64,000 nt of DNA from Laguncularia racemosa (taxonomy: Eukaryota; Streptophyta; Magnoliopsida; Myrtales; Combretaceae): NCBI GenBank assembly GCA_037954665.1, contig JBBMOL010000012.1, positions 8,680,001 to 8,744,000 on the forward strand, read 5' to 3'. The position numbers were made by a program, and so were the translations under genes. Shown one piece after another: positions 1-10,724 of the stretch; the first letter of the stretch is position 1; each line of letters begins with the position of its first letter. Below the pieces are notes generated by a model that was given only the letters and a program-made list of their open reading frames with translations, did not search any database and was not told where the DNA came from.

Positions 1-1900
1 GTAGTCTATAATTGGGTCTATACAACACAATTCAACCGGTGTAGGATGAATATCCATAACTTGAGCTAACTTCTTTATTATGCTCTTATCTAGGAGGTAC
101 TTGATAAAGACCTTCTTCTCCCATTTGTCTAAGTTAGGAATGCCTGTAGATACTAGTTTCAATAGCTTACTAACCTCAAAATTCTCAACTTGGGGAACTT
201 TAGTGATTCTCTAAGGAGGAAATTCTGAGGTGAGATCATTAATAACCTGGAGGTAGTCACTCATCATTGCATCCTTGATAGTGTATTCTCTATTCACTTG
301 TTAGACAACAAATTAGGAATCTAAATATATCTCTATCTTCTCAATACCTATCTCCTTTACAAGTTTAAGAGCCATAATAAGGGCTTCATATTTTACTTCA
401 TTATTACTTATTGTGAACCTAAATTTGACAACATAAGACACCTCCGCCCCATGAGGTCCCTATAGCACAAGGTCGACTCCACCTAAGCTATCAACATAGA
501 GAGTCTATAGTGGCTTGTCATTATTATCATTCATGACATCATCCGCTGTGTATTCCATTATGAAAGTTATAAGGACTTAGGCTTTTATTGCTTCTCTTAG
601 TCGATATTATACCCTAAAAGCACTCAACTCAAAGGCATACTTCATCATTCGACTTAATGTGTCTGGCTTGTGTAATATGTTCCATAGTGGTTTATCAGCT
701 AAGACTATGACTTGCTATGCTTCAAAATAAGGTCATAGTCTTCTAGCTAAGATCACCATCACAAGGGAAAATTTCTGTACGTTTGAGTACCACGATTTAA
801 GCCCTTTGAGGACATGATTTACATGGTAGACTAGCTTATGCTCCCTCCCTTTTACTCGTACTAGTATAGAGGGGGGAGCTCAGTCACTAACCAAAAGATA
901 TAAGAACAAGTCCTTACTTGCAACTAGTTTCAAGAATACAGGTGGGCTAGTTAGGAACTGCTTTAACTTCTCGAATACACTCTGACATTATTCGGTCTAG
1001 TAAAAATTCATCTGGTTCTTCAAGACCTTAAAGAACTCAAAACACTTATCTTTGTTTTTAAAGATGAACCTAGTTAATGCAGCAACTCATCCAATGAGCC
1101 ATTATACTTCTTTTGTTGACCTAGGGGGTTACATCTCAAGTATGGCTCATATCTTCTCTAGGTTAACTTCGATGTCGTGTTGTGTGACCATGTATCTAAG
1201 GAAATTGCTTAAGGTTGCCCCAAAGATGCACTTTTAGGGGTTCAACTTCATATTGTACTACCTCAAGGTGTTGAATGTCTCTTATAAGACCTGAAAATGG
1301 TCTTCAGACCTTATTCTTTTAACAATCATATCGTCAACGTACACCTCAATATTCCACTCAATCTGTTGTTCAAACATCTTCATTGCCAACCTCTAATATA
1401 TAGCCCTAGCATTTTTTAGGCCAAAAGGCATAACGTTACAGCAATCAATGCTGAAGTTGGTGATGAACGAAGTGTATACTTCATCCTTCAACTCTATTTT
1501 GATCTAGTTGTACCTAAAGAAAGAGAAAACATCCATAAAACTAGGGAGAGCATGATCAAAAGTAGAATCAACGAGTTGGTCAATTCATGGGAGGGGGAAA
1601 GCAGTCCTCTATGCAAGCTCTATTGAGGTCTGTATAGTCTATACACATCCACCATTTCCTATTAGACTTCCTAACTAGTATACAATTGGTCAGCCAAGTC
1701 AGGTAACATTCCAACCTAATGAATCCCGCTTTTAGTAACTTTTGCACCTCTTTCTCGATAGCTGTCTATTACTCTAGTGCAAAGTGTCTCTTTTTCTACT
1801 TGACTACTTTGGCATTGCTATTAATGTTGAGGCAATGCATCATGACCTTAAGGGAGATGCCCAGCATGTCTCATTGGGACTAGGTAAACGTATCACTATT
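1..1900 (-). pseudogene. Decayed reverse transcriptase and RNase H region of pol (Tat-type copy 1)
   Basis: On the minus strand, 1600-1680 encodes a stretch like WWMCIDYTDL, the usual RT block before the catalytic loop. Positions 1321-1350 encode IEVYVDDMIV, the RT active-site box with both aspartates. The RNase H part at about 250-520 begins with LYVDS and continues through NNEVKYEALI and an LDS motif, matching the D-E-D pattern of gypsy RNase H. The segment 1-240 is the linker before the integrase zinc finger. Many stops and small frameshifts interrupt it, and no long ORF remains. The same blocks occur at 29559-31290 in copy 2. Confidence 0.85.
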
Positions 1901-2279
1901 GGACCTGTGGAAGTCAATGAGTTGATGTTTAAGTTCCATGGGCATTGACATTCCTACCTATGTGGTTTACTCAAGGCTGCTATTGAGCTGAATTTCTTCT
2001 ATCTCCTCAGCCGGTTCTCCCCTAAAACCTGGCTTCTCCTTAGGTTCAGCTTCTATAGTGAAGACCTCTTGCTTCAAGGACTTCAAGTATAATGTGTGTG
2101 TCAACTCTTATTCTCCTCGGCACACATCCACTCCTTCAAGTGTTGAGAATTTTGCCTTAAGGTGAAGCATTGGGAAAATCATCTTAAATTTTTTTTTTAC
2201 TTGGTCATTCAAGTATTACATTATAAGGCGACCTGCAATCCACTACTAGGAATTAGATATTATGCTAAGCTACAATATC

Positions 2280-2600
2280 GTCATCCTTGAACTCCATTGG
2301 AAGGTGACAATACTCACAACCTATATGAGTTGATTATTGAACCCATACAAATCATGATTGTATAGCTTTATACTAGTCCTAAGCTTAGGCTACATCTAGT
2401 CAAAAGCATGTTTAAAGATTATTTCTACGAAACTACCTATGTCAACTAAGATCTTTTTTACATCAAATTTGGCAATCCTTACACTAATCACCAAGGTGTC
2501 ATCATGAAGGGTTTGAACCCCCTCAAGGTCTTCATTCGAGAAGGATACAGATGTATCCAATCTTGGCTTTTTTCCATGCAAACTCATCACCTATCGACTA
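2280..2600 (-). pseudogene. Decayed retropepsin-like protease (Tat-type copy 1)
   Basis: A minus-strand open stretch at 2396-2590 contains HDDTLVISVRIAKFDVKKI followed by LVDIGSFVEIIF. This is the usual gypsy protease context, in which the catalytic triplet is normally D-T/S-G. Here it reads D-I-G, a change seen again at the same place in copy 2. The single C-to-T step from ACA to ATA would explain it. The stretch is too short and too interrupted to be active. Confidence 0.75.
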
Positions 2601-2829
2601 GTTAGGGCATTAATTAAGCTCGGCTAGCCTCCTCTTTGAGGGGGTGCAACAATGGTGTTAATGACACCATTAGGGGGTCTATTAAGGAAGTTATTATTAT
2701 TTTCCTCTCTCGACTCATTATAACGTAACTCTTCCTGCCATCTCTAAGTAAGTCATTCAATGAAGTTATTAAGGTCAACAATATACTCCCAAAGATATCT
2801 GTGTTAGATGATATCCTCAAGAGCATTTT

Positions 2830-3900
2830 TTAATTGATAACACTCATTTGTATTGTGACCCCTATCTCTATGGAAGTCACAGTATTTGTTGGAGTTTTTC
2901 CTATTAGAATTACCCCCATAGTCTTGTTGGTTTAGGTAACACACACATGTTGCAAACTTCCATGAAGATATCCCCCACTAGTAGGTTCAATAGGATATAT
3001 GTTGTGAAGCTTGAGATAGTGCATTTCCTATTTCTTGCACCATTGTCCCATGAGGACTCTTCACCTTGTTTTGGGTCTAATGATCCTTCATAGACCCTTT
3101 ATTATCCTTTTTCTTGTTTGACTTGTTTTAGTCAAACTACCTCATAGCAAAGATAAAGTCCTCTAAATATACCTCCTTGCTTTTTCCTTGAACTCTTCTA
3201 AGCTATTATTAGGCTTGTTCTTCACCAAAGATTTGAAGAAATCTCTACCATGCTTGACAGCTTAAATTACAGCGTTGAGGGCAAAACCTTTATCAACGTT
3301 AGGGATCTCTAACATCGCAACGTTGAACCAAATAAGGTAGTCTCTAATTAGTTCATCATGACCTTACTTAATCAGATTTAGGGTTAATGAGTCCTTCATA
3401 GGGAGCTTACTAGCTAAGTAATGTTGTTGGAACTGGATAGCCAATTCGTCAAAACAAGAGATAGAGTTTTGTGGTAGATTATGATACCAAGTATGAGTAA
3501 CCTTGCATAGGGTGCACGGAAAAGCTTTGCAAGCGACCGCATTGCTGAAGCCATGGAGGTTCATCATTATTTAGAAATAGCACAAGTGGTAATCTAGGTC
3601 TATGCTCCCATCGTATGTGTTAAGTTACAGGAGGTAGATGTTTGGAGGCAAGACCTCATCTTGAATTGCTTAAGTGAATGGGATTTGATTTATTGAAAAT
3701 CGAGTAGATGGATTAGTCTTCTTGCTCTCTTTCAGATCGAAGAGCCTCTTAATGTAATCATCGATTTGATCGATGTCCATATCGTCAACATGTTTGTTAG
3801 CCCATGTACGAGTGTCTAATGGTTCAAAGGTGTTTTTCTGAGCTAGATTGCCATTGTGGCTATGTGATGCAGCTAGCAAGGCAACGTGGGAACATTATTG
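2830..3900 (-). pseudogene. Decayed gag with CxxHx4Hx4C zinc motif (Tat-type copy 1)
   Basis: The minus strand at 3364-3567 reads NLPQNSISCFDELAIQFQQHY, the core of the Retrotrans_gag domain (W..LP..SI..F..L...F). Downstream at about 2843-2888 lies YCDFHRDRGHNTNEC, a zinc-binding-like motif of the C-x2-H-x4-H-x4-C form found in Tat-group elements in place of a standard CCHC knuckle. An upstream piece at 3670-3879 has a normal amino-acid mix and probably belongs to the gag N-terminus. Frameshifts and stops break it into pieces under 70 codons. Confidence 0.8.
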
Positions 3901-4318
3901 TGTGGTGGTTTTCTATAGACCTAGCTTTATAAGCTACCTATTGAATTGGTGCCAATAGTAATGGTGGAACATTATTGTGTGGTGGTTTTGGAGAATGTGT
4001 GGATCTCCAGTTCTAGCATATTATTGAACTACTCCAATTTTACCACTCGAGCTTCAAGCTTTGAGTTATTGCTATGTATCATCTTGTTTTAGAGCTACCA
4101 ACATTTTGCAAAAGTTTTCTAGATCTAAGAAGCACTAAGCCAATTTGTTGAGGAGTTTATGTTTGTAATTGGAGGTTAAGGATGCTGCTGGGATGCTATG
4201 GCTTAAATGATTTGATCTACCACCCATGCCTCCACTATCTCTTTAGATTTGGTTGTTTTGGAATGTAGTGCCATTTATTTTGTCGTGAGTAAGATTACAA
4301 AGATGGCGCCAAATATCA

Positions 4319-4819
4319 TGTTAGGTTTCTAAAAGGTGATGGGATCACTTGTAAGATAGAAACAAAATAAGCTATAGGGGGAGTTGAAGTTTGTTCTAGT
4401 GTGGTCATCCCGATACCTAAGTCAACACAATCGAAGAATGAAGAGGGTATGAAAATATAGAGAGAATCAGAGACCTTAGAATATCTACCCAATAACCTTT
4501 ATATTCTATTTATAGGGGTTGTGGATGATCCTAACTTAAGAAGTACATTAATTCCCAAGATCCTCTCCGAATATAGCAAGAACGTATCTTTGACTAGCCT
4601 CTTTCCTTATCTATATCATTCTCTCGTGCTTATCCGTAGTAGGGATAGGTGTAGAGATCCGAGCTATAAGAGGTTGGAAACATTAAACTTGAAGCCAAAC
4701 CCACACAATTTTATATCTAATCAAGTTAGCATAGGCAAGTGGAGCTTAAACAAGAGTTTGAGTGGGCGTAGGCTAAAAGGGACCTTGGGGATCGAAGCCC
4801 AAAATGCTTTATCAATACA
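4319..4819 (-). repeat. 5' LTR of Tat-type copy 1
   Basis: On the plus strand the LTR starts TGTTAGGTTTCTAAAAGG right after the inverted leader motif GGCGCCAAAT, and ends near TATCAATACA. It aligns along its length with the LTRs at 9655-10076 and 33929-34442. A minus-strand TATA box (CTATAAATA, plus positions 4507-4515) sits in a conserved place in all three. The right boundary is uncertain by a few bases because the terminal CAACA is mutated. Confidence 0.8.
4507..4515 (-). promoter_or_regulatory. LTR TATA box (copy 1)
   Basis: The minus strand reads CTATAAATA inside the LTR, and the same box is found at 9770-9779 and 34115-34123 in the related LTRs. This conservation suggests it is the U3 promoter of the family, although these copies are decayed. 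Confidence 0.6.
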
Positions 4820-7800
4820 CTACAATAAAATTTCTTAACACTTATAAAAGATAAACAAAGGATATAAGATAGAACGAACCTCATATAGGATAAAAAAGCT
4901 TCCTGTAGCATAAACAAATTCCTTCAATTTTCCAACATATTGGTTACATGTATAATAACATAGGTGATGTCTCCAATTTCATGGATTATTTGATGGATTT
5001 TCACCTTTGTTCATTTTCACTTCAAAGATAGCTCCAATACCTTTGCTATAACCTAGCCCAGGTAAGTAGATACTCTATAACTATCATGTTACTTGTTGCT
5101 TGTATTTGTTAGGATAGTCTAGCTGGTTATTGTTAACTATATTGAAATTAGACCATATCTAGCAAAATTAAGGGATTGAATGCATGTACTTGGTAGTTTC
5201 TTTGATTATGGACTTTCTAAATAAACAAAAGAGAATCTATTGCTTGTTGTTAGATTGGAGTGATGATAGTATCGTTGAATTGCTGATTATCTATCGTAAT
5301 TGCTTGATTACTTGTAAACTAGCTAATTAATGGCTCCTCTAAATCAATAACCTATCATGCATAGCATGTCTATTGCATGTAAGAAGGCCAATGAAACTAC
5401 GTGGTCACCTAAAATGTCGTATAAAGGTGATTCTCCATAGGAAGTTACCTTACCCCAATCTTTGGAAACTATTGTGCACTACAGGATACTATCCTTTGAT
5501 TAGGGCCTATCAATCCAATAGTTGCTACCAAATAAGGACAAGCTAGATTATTAATCGAGCTATCTAGCTCATAGATGAGGAGGTTGTGGTTTTCCCCATG
5601 TATGCATAGGTCAAACATTGGGTCATGCCCACATCGATTCACCAACTTAAGTATCAAGTGCATGATATAGAGGCAATAAGCCCTTGAATCACCCAAGAAC
5701 TTAATCTATTGAGATTTAAAGTCTAAAACCCAGGGCTATTAGGGGAATTTATCTCTCAACCCTTATATCTCAAAGAGCACAAATCAAAGTCCCACGTGAT
5801 TATTGATTGGTCACCTGTGTTATTGCATTTACATATGGTTGCTGCTTGCATTACATATTAATGTTTGATAACTTATTTGATCATTGCTTGAAAATAGGGT
5901 ATAAGGGCTACACGTAGAGATCCATTATTTTGCTCACTCCCCCATAGTCATCCTTGTAGGTAATTTGAAAGCGAAATGGGTTAGGATTTTGAGTGCAAAG
6001 TGCTTTTCCTTCCTTCCATTTAAACGTGCTTCAAAATAAGTGTGGTCTTGTAATGTATTATAATAGTTGTTGATAATAAAAAAGAGGCATAAGATTTATG
6101 TTTGTATTATGGGTTAGGATATTTGTAAGTATTCAGGTTTGAATCCCAACACACTTGAGTAATTAGATTTCTATAAAGTTGAATAGTTCCCCAGTCCCGT
6201 TGTTTAGTAAGGGATATCGACTCTCTACGGTCTTTAAAGGACTTGCTAATTAAAATAAACTATATATATTCTTCGATATCTAATTGTAGGTTTTATATTT
6301 GAAAGAAAATTGTTTAACATGTATTATTAGTTAGAATCTCATCTTTTTTGACAATGAGATGGTTATCATACAATAGGTGCACACGTTGAACAACAACTTA
6401 TATAGATACCACTACTAGGCCCCACTCAGGGGGCATGACATTTATACTTACTTTTTTATTTAATGTTTTGGTTTCCCCTTTTCATATTATATAAACAAGT
6501 TTCATTATTACAACTTTCTAAGTTATTAAGTTGTTTTTACTTAATTTACTTTAGTTATTTAGAGATATCCACTATGTTATAAATTTTAGGTATCCTAGAC
6601 AAATAATGGTGTGATTATTTTCATTTTTTTATTGATATATTCATTTATTTGTTAACTCATTTATAATACTCAATCCTAAGGATTTTCATAAACAATAGCA
6701 CTATCAAAATTTAATCTTTAGGTCTTCATATAGAGATTGTCATTCATAGTCCAATGAAAAGCATTATAATCGTTAGTTCCTCTAGGTACACAATAGGAAA
6801 CGACATAGGAAAAATGAGTTTTTCTATCAAAAACTCTTTTTTGGAATGAAGAGGGAGAGAAGAGAAGAAAAGAAAAAAGAGAGGGGACAATGAAGAGGAG
6901 AGATAAAAGGGTGTTGGTGGTGACTAGCCACTATTGCTAAGGCAATCGCAGCTAGCCATCAAGGCCATGATAGTAGATTCAAAAAAGTAAGGAGGAGGAA
7001 GCTACTAAGAAGAATGAAAAGGGGTGATAAAATGCTAGCTTGCCTTGCTGATGTGACCTAAAAACTAGAAAATTACCACATTAGCATTTCAAATAAAAAC
7101 ATAATGGATGTGTGGTTAGCTATTTTTTAAATAGATATAGTACTTAAGTAACCTTCACCCATGTTTATAACTCGATTGATAAAACTCAAAAGGCTTAGTA
7201 TTTTTTTGATCACAATATACAAGTACTCTTTATTTCCAAATAAGGAATATCCCAATAAAAGTTATTGTCTAATATAAGCCCTTTATATCCCTTTTAACTA
7301 AGGTAGTTAGTATTTATCTCTACATCCTTAAATGTAAAGCTAAGATAAATTATTTTCGTTTGCTAGAATGACATTAGATAATATGATATATTTGGGATCA
7401 AAATCTAAACCATGGAAGTCTTATTTACCTTCAATGGAATAATTAAAAAAGAAAAAGTGAAAAAAAAAAGATAGAAAGGGGGGAAAAGATTAAAAAAGAG
7501 AGTAAAAAATAGAAATATCCAACGTAAATTATTGGATTCATTTAGATTGTCAACTCCAATTCATTTAATTGAATGTCAATTAGATGGAATTCATCATCAA
7601 ATGCTATTGTGGGAGACTTCTCAATGCAGCTACTAGCTATTTTGATTTTTTACCTTTATTCTATATATTAATATATTCCTATGCAAATCCACTCTCCTTA
7701 TTTTAAGCTCGTTATCTTTATGTATAAGTACCATAATCATTTATCAACATTTTGATTCTTGTGATAGATTTATGTTTTAATTTAAAAATCTCTATTATGT

Positions 7801-8240
7801 TTTTTAAGTATATATATATATATATTTAACTATATGTGCCGTGTGTATATGGTTTGCTAATCATTAATAAGATATGTAGTATTTAGTTGGTAAAATAAGA
7901 CAGTACATGAAATACAATACAACAAAACAAAAGAAAAATAATACGTAATCAATCCTCGTATATTGTACAAGACACGAAATTTTGTGATGTGAGAACCCAC
8001 CAAAAGTCCAAGATCCAGCTTTAGCTAGATTGTATAGCAATTTGGGTAGAGAACATGATTCGCATGAGGTGATTTAACATGTCGCAAGTCCACATGTATC
8101 ATATTAACATTGTCGTGAGTAAGTCTCTAAGCAATGTGAGAGTTTCCCGTTATCTTCGTACTTATTTTAACAAATAAGCAGGTAAAATCCGTTGTGTATA
8201 CTTATTTAGGCTTTTACATGTAATTGGGTAATATCAAATA
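4820..8240. other. AT-rich non-coding DNA with no recognisable gene
   Basis: No ORF with coding character is present; the 75-codon minus-strand ORF at 5469-5696 resembles nothing I recognise. The stretch 4840-6300 is less AT-rich than what follows and could be an old LTR or untranslated part of a retroelement, but I find no LTR partner. A purine-rich tract of GAGAA-type repeats lies at 6840-6905, a homopolymer-rich purine stretch at 7440-7510, and a short (TA)n run at 7808-7827. Confidence 0.5.
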
Positions 8241-8280
8241 TTAAGAAAAGAAATAACTTTCATGCAGTGACTGCTCATGT

Positions 8281-8480
8281 TTAGGTTCTGGTTCCAAAGA
8301 TTCTACTACCACAATTAATTGCTTTTTTTTTTCCGCAACGTATTGCTGTCCTTGATGCGTTGGAAAGTAGTGTCGAAGATGATGTGGAGAATAAGGCCAC
8401 CTGTGTCACCTTGTAGGGGATATAGAAGGTCGCTAGCAACGTGGTCGCTGCCGAAGATTCTATGAGGCAGGTCGAGCACG
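8281..8480. other. GC-richer patch, possible gene fragment, unidentified
   Basis: This 200-bp patch is visibly richer in G and C than the DNA around it and is open on the minus strand (a 93-codon ORF spans 8281-8562). The peptide has no motif I recognise. It lies just left of a hAT-like relic, so it could be a captured exon fragment. It could equally be a chance composition change. Confidence 0.25.
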
Positions 8481-8579
8481 GTGCTCTATTTATTAACTGT
8501 CTATTTATTTGGTAGTAACAAAAAATAAATAAAACAAAATAGTTATTCTCTTTTAAGAACATGTAAATGAATTAAACAG

Positions 8580-9345
8580 ACCAATTCAGTCGGTCTATTT
8601 TGGCTTGTAGATTAAACGGGTTAACCTATGGTGATTTATTTAACAAATGAGTCAGAATTTGTTAACCCTAACCCAACTTATATGAGTTAATGGGTTAAAT
8701 AAGCCAATCCACTAGCCTATTAAATTCATATATATGCTTTAATAAGTTCCCATTTATATATTTTAGTAAGTCATGTAAGCTAACTCATAACCCATTAATA
8801 ATAGATTTTTTTTTCATTTAAAATTGTACAAAATATAAAATCATAACAACCTTATATCATTTATACATCAACATAATAAATTGACTTAATAATTTATACC
8901 ATAATATAGATATTATAATTGTAATATTTTTATAATATGAATATTATAAAATGATTGAAGGATTAAGGGATGGAACCAGTGAAGAAAATGGAAAAACTAA
9001 GATTTAAAAAAAAAAAAGAGTAAAGAAAATGATGATGAATAATGATATTTGGCTGAAGTTTTATAATTTATTATATTAAGTTTAAAAGTAAAATGAAACA
9101 ATGACTTAATATTATGTTGTAGACGTAATATGCAATTAGAGTAAGTTATGCTAAATTTTTTTTCCTTAGGTTGGTGAATTGGTTCACAAATTAAACAAGT
9201 TAACCCACTTTAACTTATAGGTTAAACGAGTTGGGCTCGTTTGGCCCATTTTTTAAATAGATTAAAAATTTTAACCTTAACCAATTTTTTAAGCAGGTTA
9301 AACGAGTCAACTCACGAGCCATAACTCATTTGCAGAGCTCTATTC
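8580..9345. repeat. hAT-like non-autonomous element relic
   Basis: Both ends of this stretch (8590-8790 and 9165-9345) are crowded with TTAACC and GGTTAA motifs, often as GGGTTAA or GGTTAAACGAGT. The right end reads, in reverse, AGAGCTCTGCAAATGAGTTA followed by GGCTCGTGAG, the style of subterminal region seen in plant hAT elements that end in an AGAGCTCTGCAAA-like repeat. The middle is AT-rich and non-coding. I could not find a matching left terminal repeat or a target duplication, so the left boundary is a guess. Confidence 0.35.
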
Positions 9346-9654
9346 TCTCTCAACTATCTATTACCTTAATGACTTAGAAAAATGGGAAGGAAATTTTAAT
9401 TCTTAGTCTTTCTATTCTTACTCCATTAAAAATAGATATTATCTAAGAAAATGTGAAATTTTGCATTTTGTCATCAATATTAAGATCATTATATTCTCAT
9501 TAATACTCAATTAATGACAGTAAACTAATAATTGTATTCGTATTTCTACTTAATATTAGAATTAATGAGATGAAATATATACTTAATATATATCTCCTGT
9601 AATAAAAAAAAAAATCCTAACTTAATCATGATGATAATCATTTTATCATCATGA

Positions 9655-10076
9655 TAACTCCAGCGTGGCCACTTCGATACCCAAGTCAATACAAGTAACT
9701 GATAATGTATGTTAAGGAGAATGAAAAGTCCATGTGAAAAAGATCCTTTACCCAATATCTCCCAATTCCTATTTATAAGGATTGAAAGTGATCTTTATAT
9801 GGAAAGTGAATTAATGCCAGAGATCCTCTTCAAATATTGTAGAGAGTATATCTTTGATCAGCTCATTTTCTTATCGATATCATGCCTTTATACTTATCCA
9901 TTCGAAGGATGTGTACATTCAAACCAAGTTGAAGGTCGGAATGTGCGGATTAAATCTAGGTAGCTCTATATTGAAGTGGTTCGAAAGAGGTCAGTCTAGG
10001 CACATAAAGGTTAGACAAAAGTCTAAATGGACCAAAATAGGCCTTAGAGGTCCATGCCAAAAAATCTGTATCAACA
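9655..10076 (-). repeat. 3' LTR of Tat-type copy 2 (outer end eroded)
   Basis: From about 9655 this aligns with the LTR at 33929-34442, through the shared GTTAAGGAGAATGAAAAGTC block, the minus-strand TATA box (9770-9779) and the shared end TATCAACA. The first 75 bp or so of the LTR, at its outer end, cannot be aligned and are probably lost or scrambled. It is not a solo LTR, because a polypurine tract abuts its inner end. Confidence 0.8.
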
Positions 10077-10098
10077 CTTGCCTATCCCCCACTCTCTT
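10077..10098 (-). other. Polypurine tract of Tat-type copy 2
   Basis: The minus strand reads GAGAGTGGGGGATAGGCAAG directly before the 3' LTR, which begins TGTTGATA on that strand. Its position and purine content fit the plus-strand priming site of an LTR retrotransposon, and it proves the LTR at 9655 belongs to an element lying to its right. Confidence 0.75.
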
Positions 10099-10376
10099 TG
10101 GTGACGAGTCAGCAAAGAAAGTTGACAATTACATAGATGCCCGAGATCTTAGAGGCTAACTAGGGCACTTCTAAGATCACTCCATGTTGGGTGATGCGAA
10201 ATCCTACAAACAAAGTTGTGAGACCCAACAACAAATGATCGATTCCCCGGACCGCCCAAATCCAGATTCGAATAAAAAAAAAAAAAAACAAATTACCGAC
10301 CCGTTATATATGGAGACAAGAACCAGTAATAGAAAAAAGAAGAAATTATTGACCCATTGCCTATAAGAGGCAAGAA
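10099..10376 (-). other. 3' internal non-coding part of Tat-type copy 2
   Basis: This lies between the polypurine tract and the copia-1 insertion. It holds no ORF of note and includes an A-rich run near 10270-10290. It continues at 15186 on the other side of copia-1. Confidence 0.55.
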
Positions 10377-10381
10377 CCAGT
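10377..10381. other. Target-site duplication of copia-1, left copy (CCAGT)
   Basis: CCAGT at 10377-10381 is repeated exactly at 15181-15185, abutting the outer ends of the two LTRs. This fixes both element boundaries. Confidence 0.9.
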
Positions 10382-10718
10382 TGTAAAGATGATGAAGTAA
10401 TGATCACAACAAGAACTTCTGAATTCACTGTTTGTAATTTGTTTTTGTTGTACATATATATACATATTGATTTTGTTGTGTTACAAATCTATTGTTTTAA
10501 TCATGTAGGTGATTTGAGTTAATCCGAATTCCTTTAGCTGTTATTGATCCTAATCTGTTTGTTGTTGCTGTTCTAGATTGCCGTTGTTGTGGTTGATCTG
10601 GTCTGCTGTTGCTATAGTTGATCTGGATTGCTGCTGCTGCTGTTGTTGGTCCGGATCTGGTGCTGCAACGGTTGTGTGTTGTTGAGTTGTTGGATTTGTT
10701 GGTTGTTGATGTTTATCA
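10382..10718 (-). repeat. 3' LTR of copia-1
   Basis: It begins TGTAAAGAT and ends GTTTATCA on the plus strand, with the 5-bp target duplication outside and the polypurine tract ACGGGGGCA (minus strand) inside. About 150 bp of it is rich in GTT and GCT triplets, so the minus strand encodes a Q/N-rich peptide conserved in both LTRs. Confidence 0.92.
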
Positions 10719-10724
10719 TGCCCC

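Larger units (their letters stand above)
1..4819 (-). mobile_element. Tat-type Ty3/gypsy retrotransposon, copy 1, truncated by the window edge
   Basis: Reading the minus strand from 4819 down to 1 gives the order of a Ty3/gypsy element: 5' LTR, TTTGGCGCC leader motif, gag, CxxHx4Hx4C zinc-binding motif, aspartic protease, reverse transcriptase with a YVDDM box, and RNase H. The integrase and 3' LTR must lie left of the window. Every domain is recognisable but none is in an open frame much over 70 codons, so the copy is dead. It is clearly related to the second copy at 9655-34442, which shares the LTR, the leader and each domain. The Tat assignment is inferred from the leader motif, the zinc-motif form and the antisense ORF of the sister copy. 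Confidence 0.85.

Noticed and set aside
1..4819. An integrated plant pararetrovirus (the RT has YVDD and an aspartic protease)
   Set aside because: LTRs, gypsy-type gag, Tat-style leader and an integrase in the sister copy identify an LTR retrotransposon.
4521..4838. A 105-codon plus-strand ORF
   Set aside because: It lies inside the LTR of the minus-strand Tat copy, and the related LTRs have frame-breaking differences.
9655..10076. A solo LTR
   Set aside because: A purine tract abuts its inner end, and the element's antisense ORF and pol follow to its right, so it is the 3' LTR of the nested Tat element.
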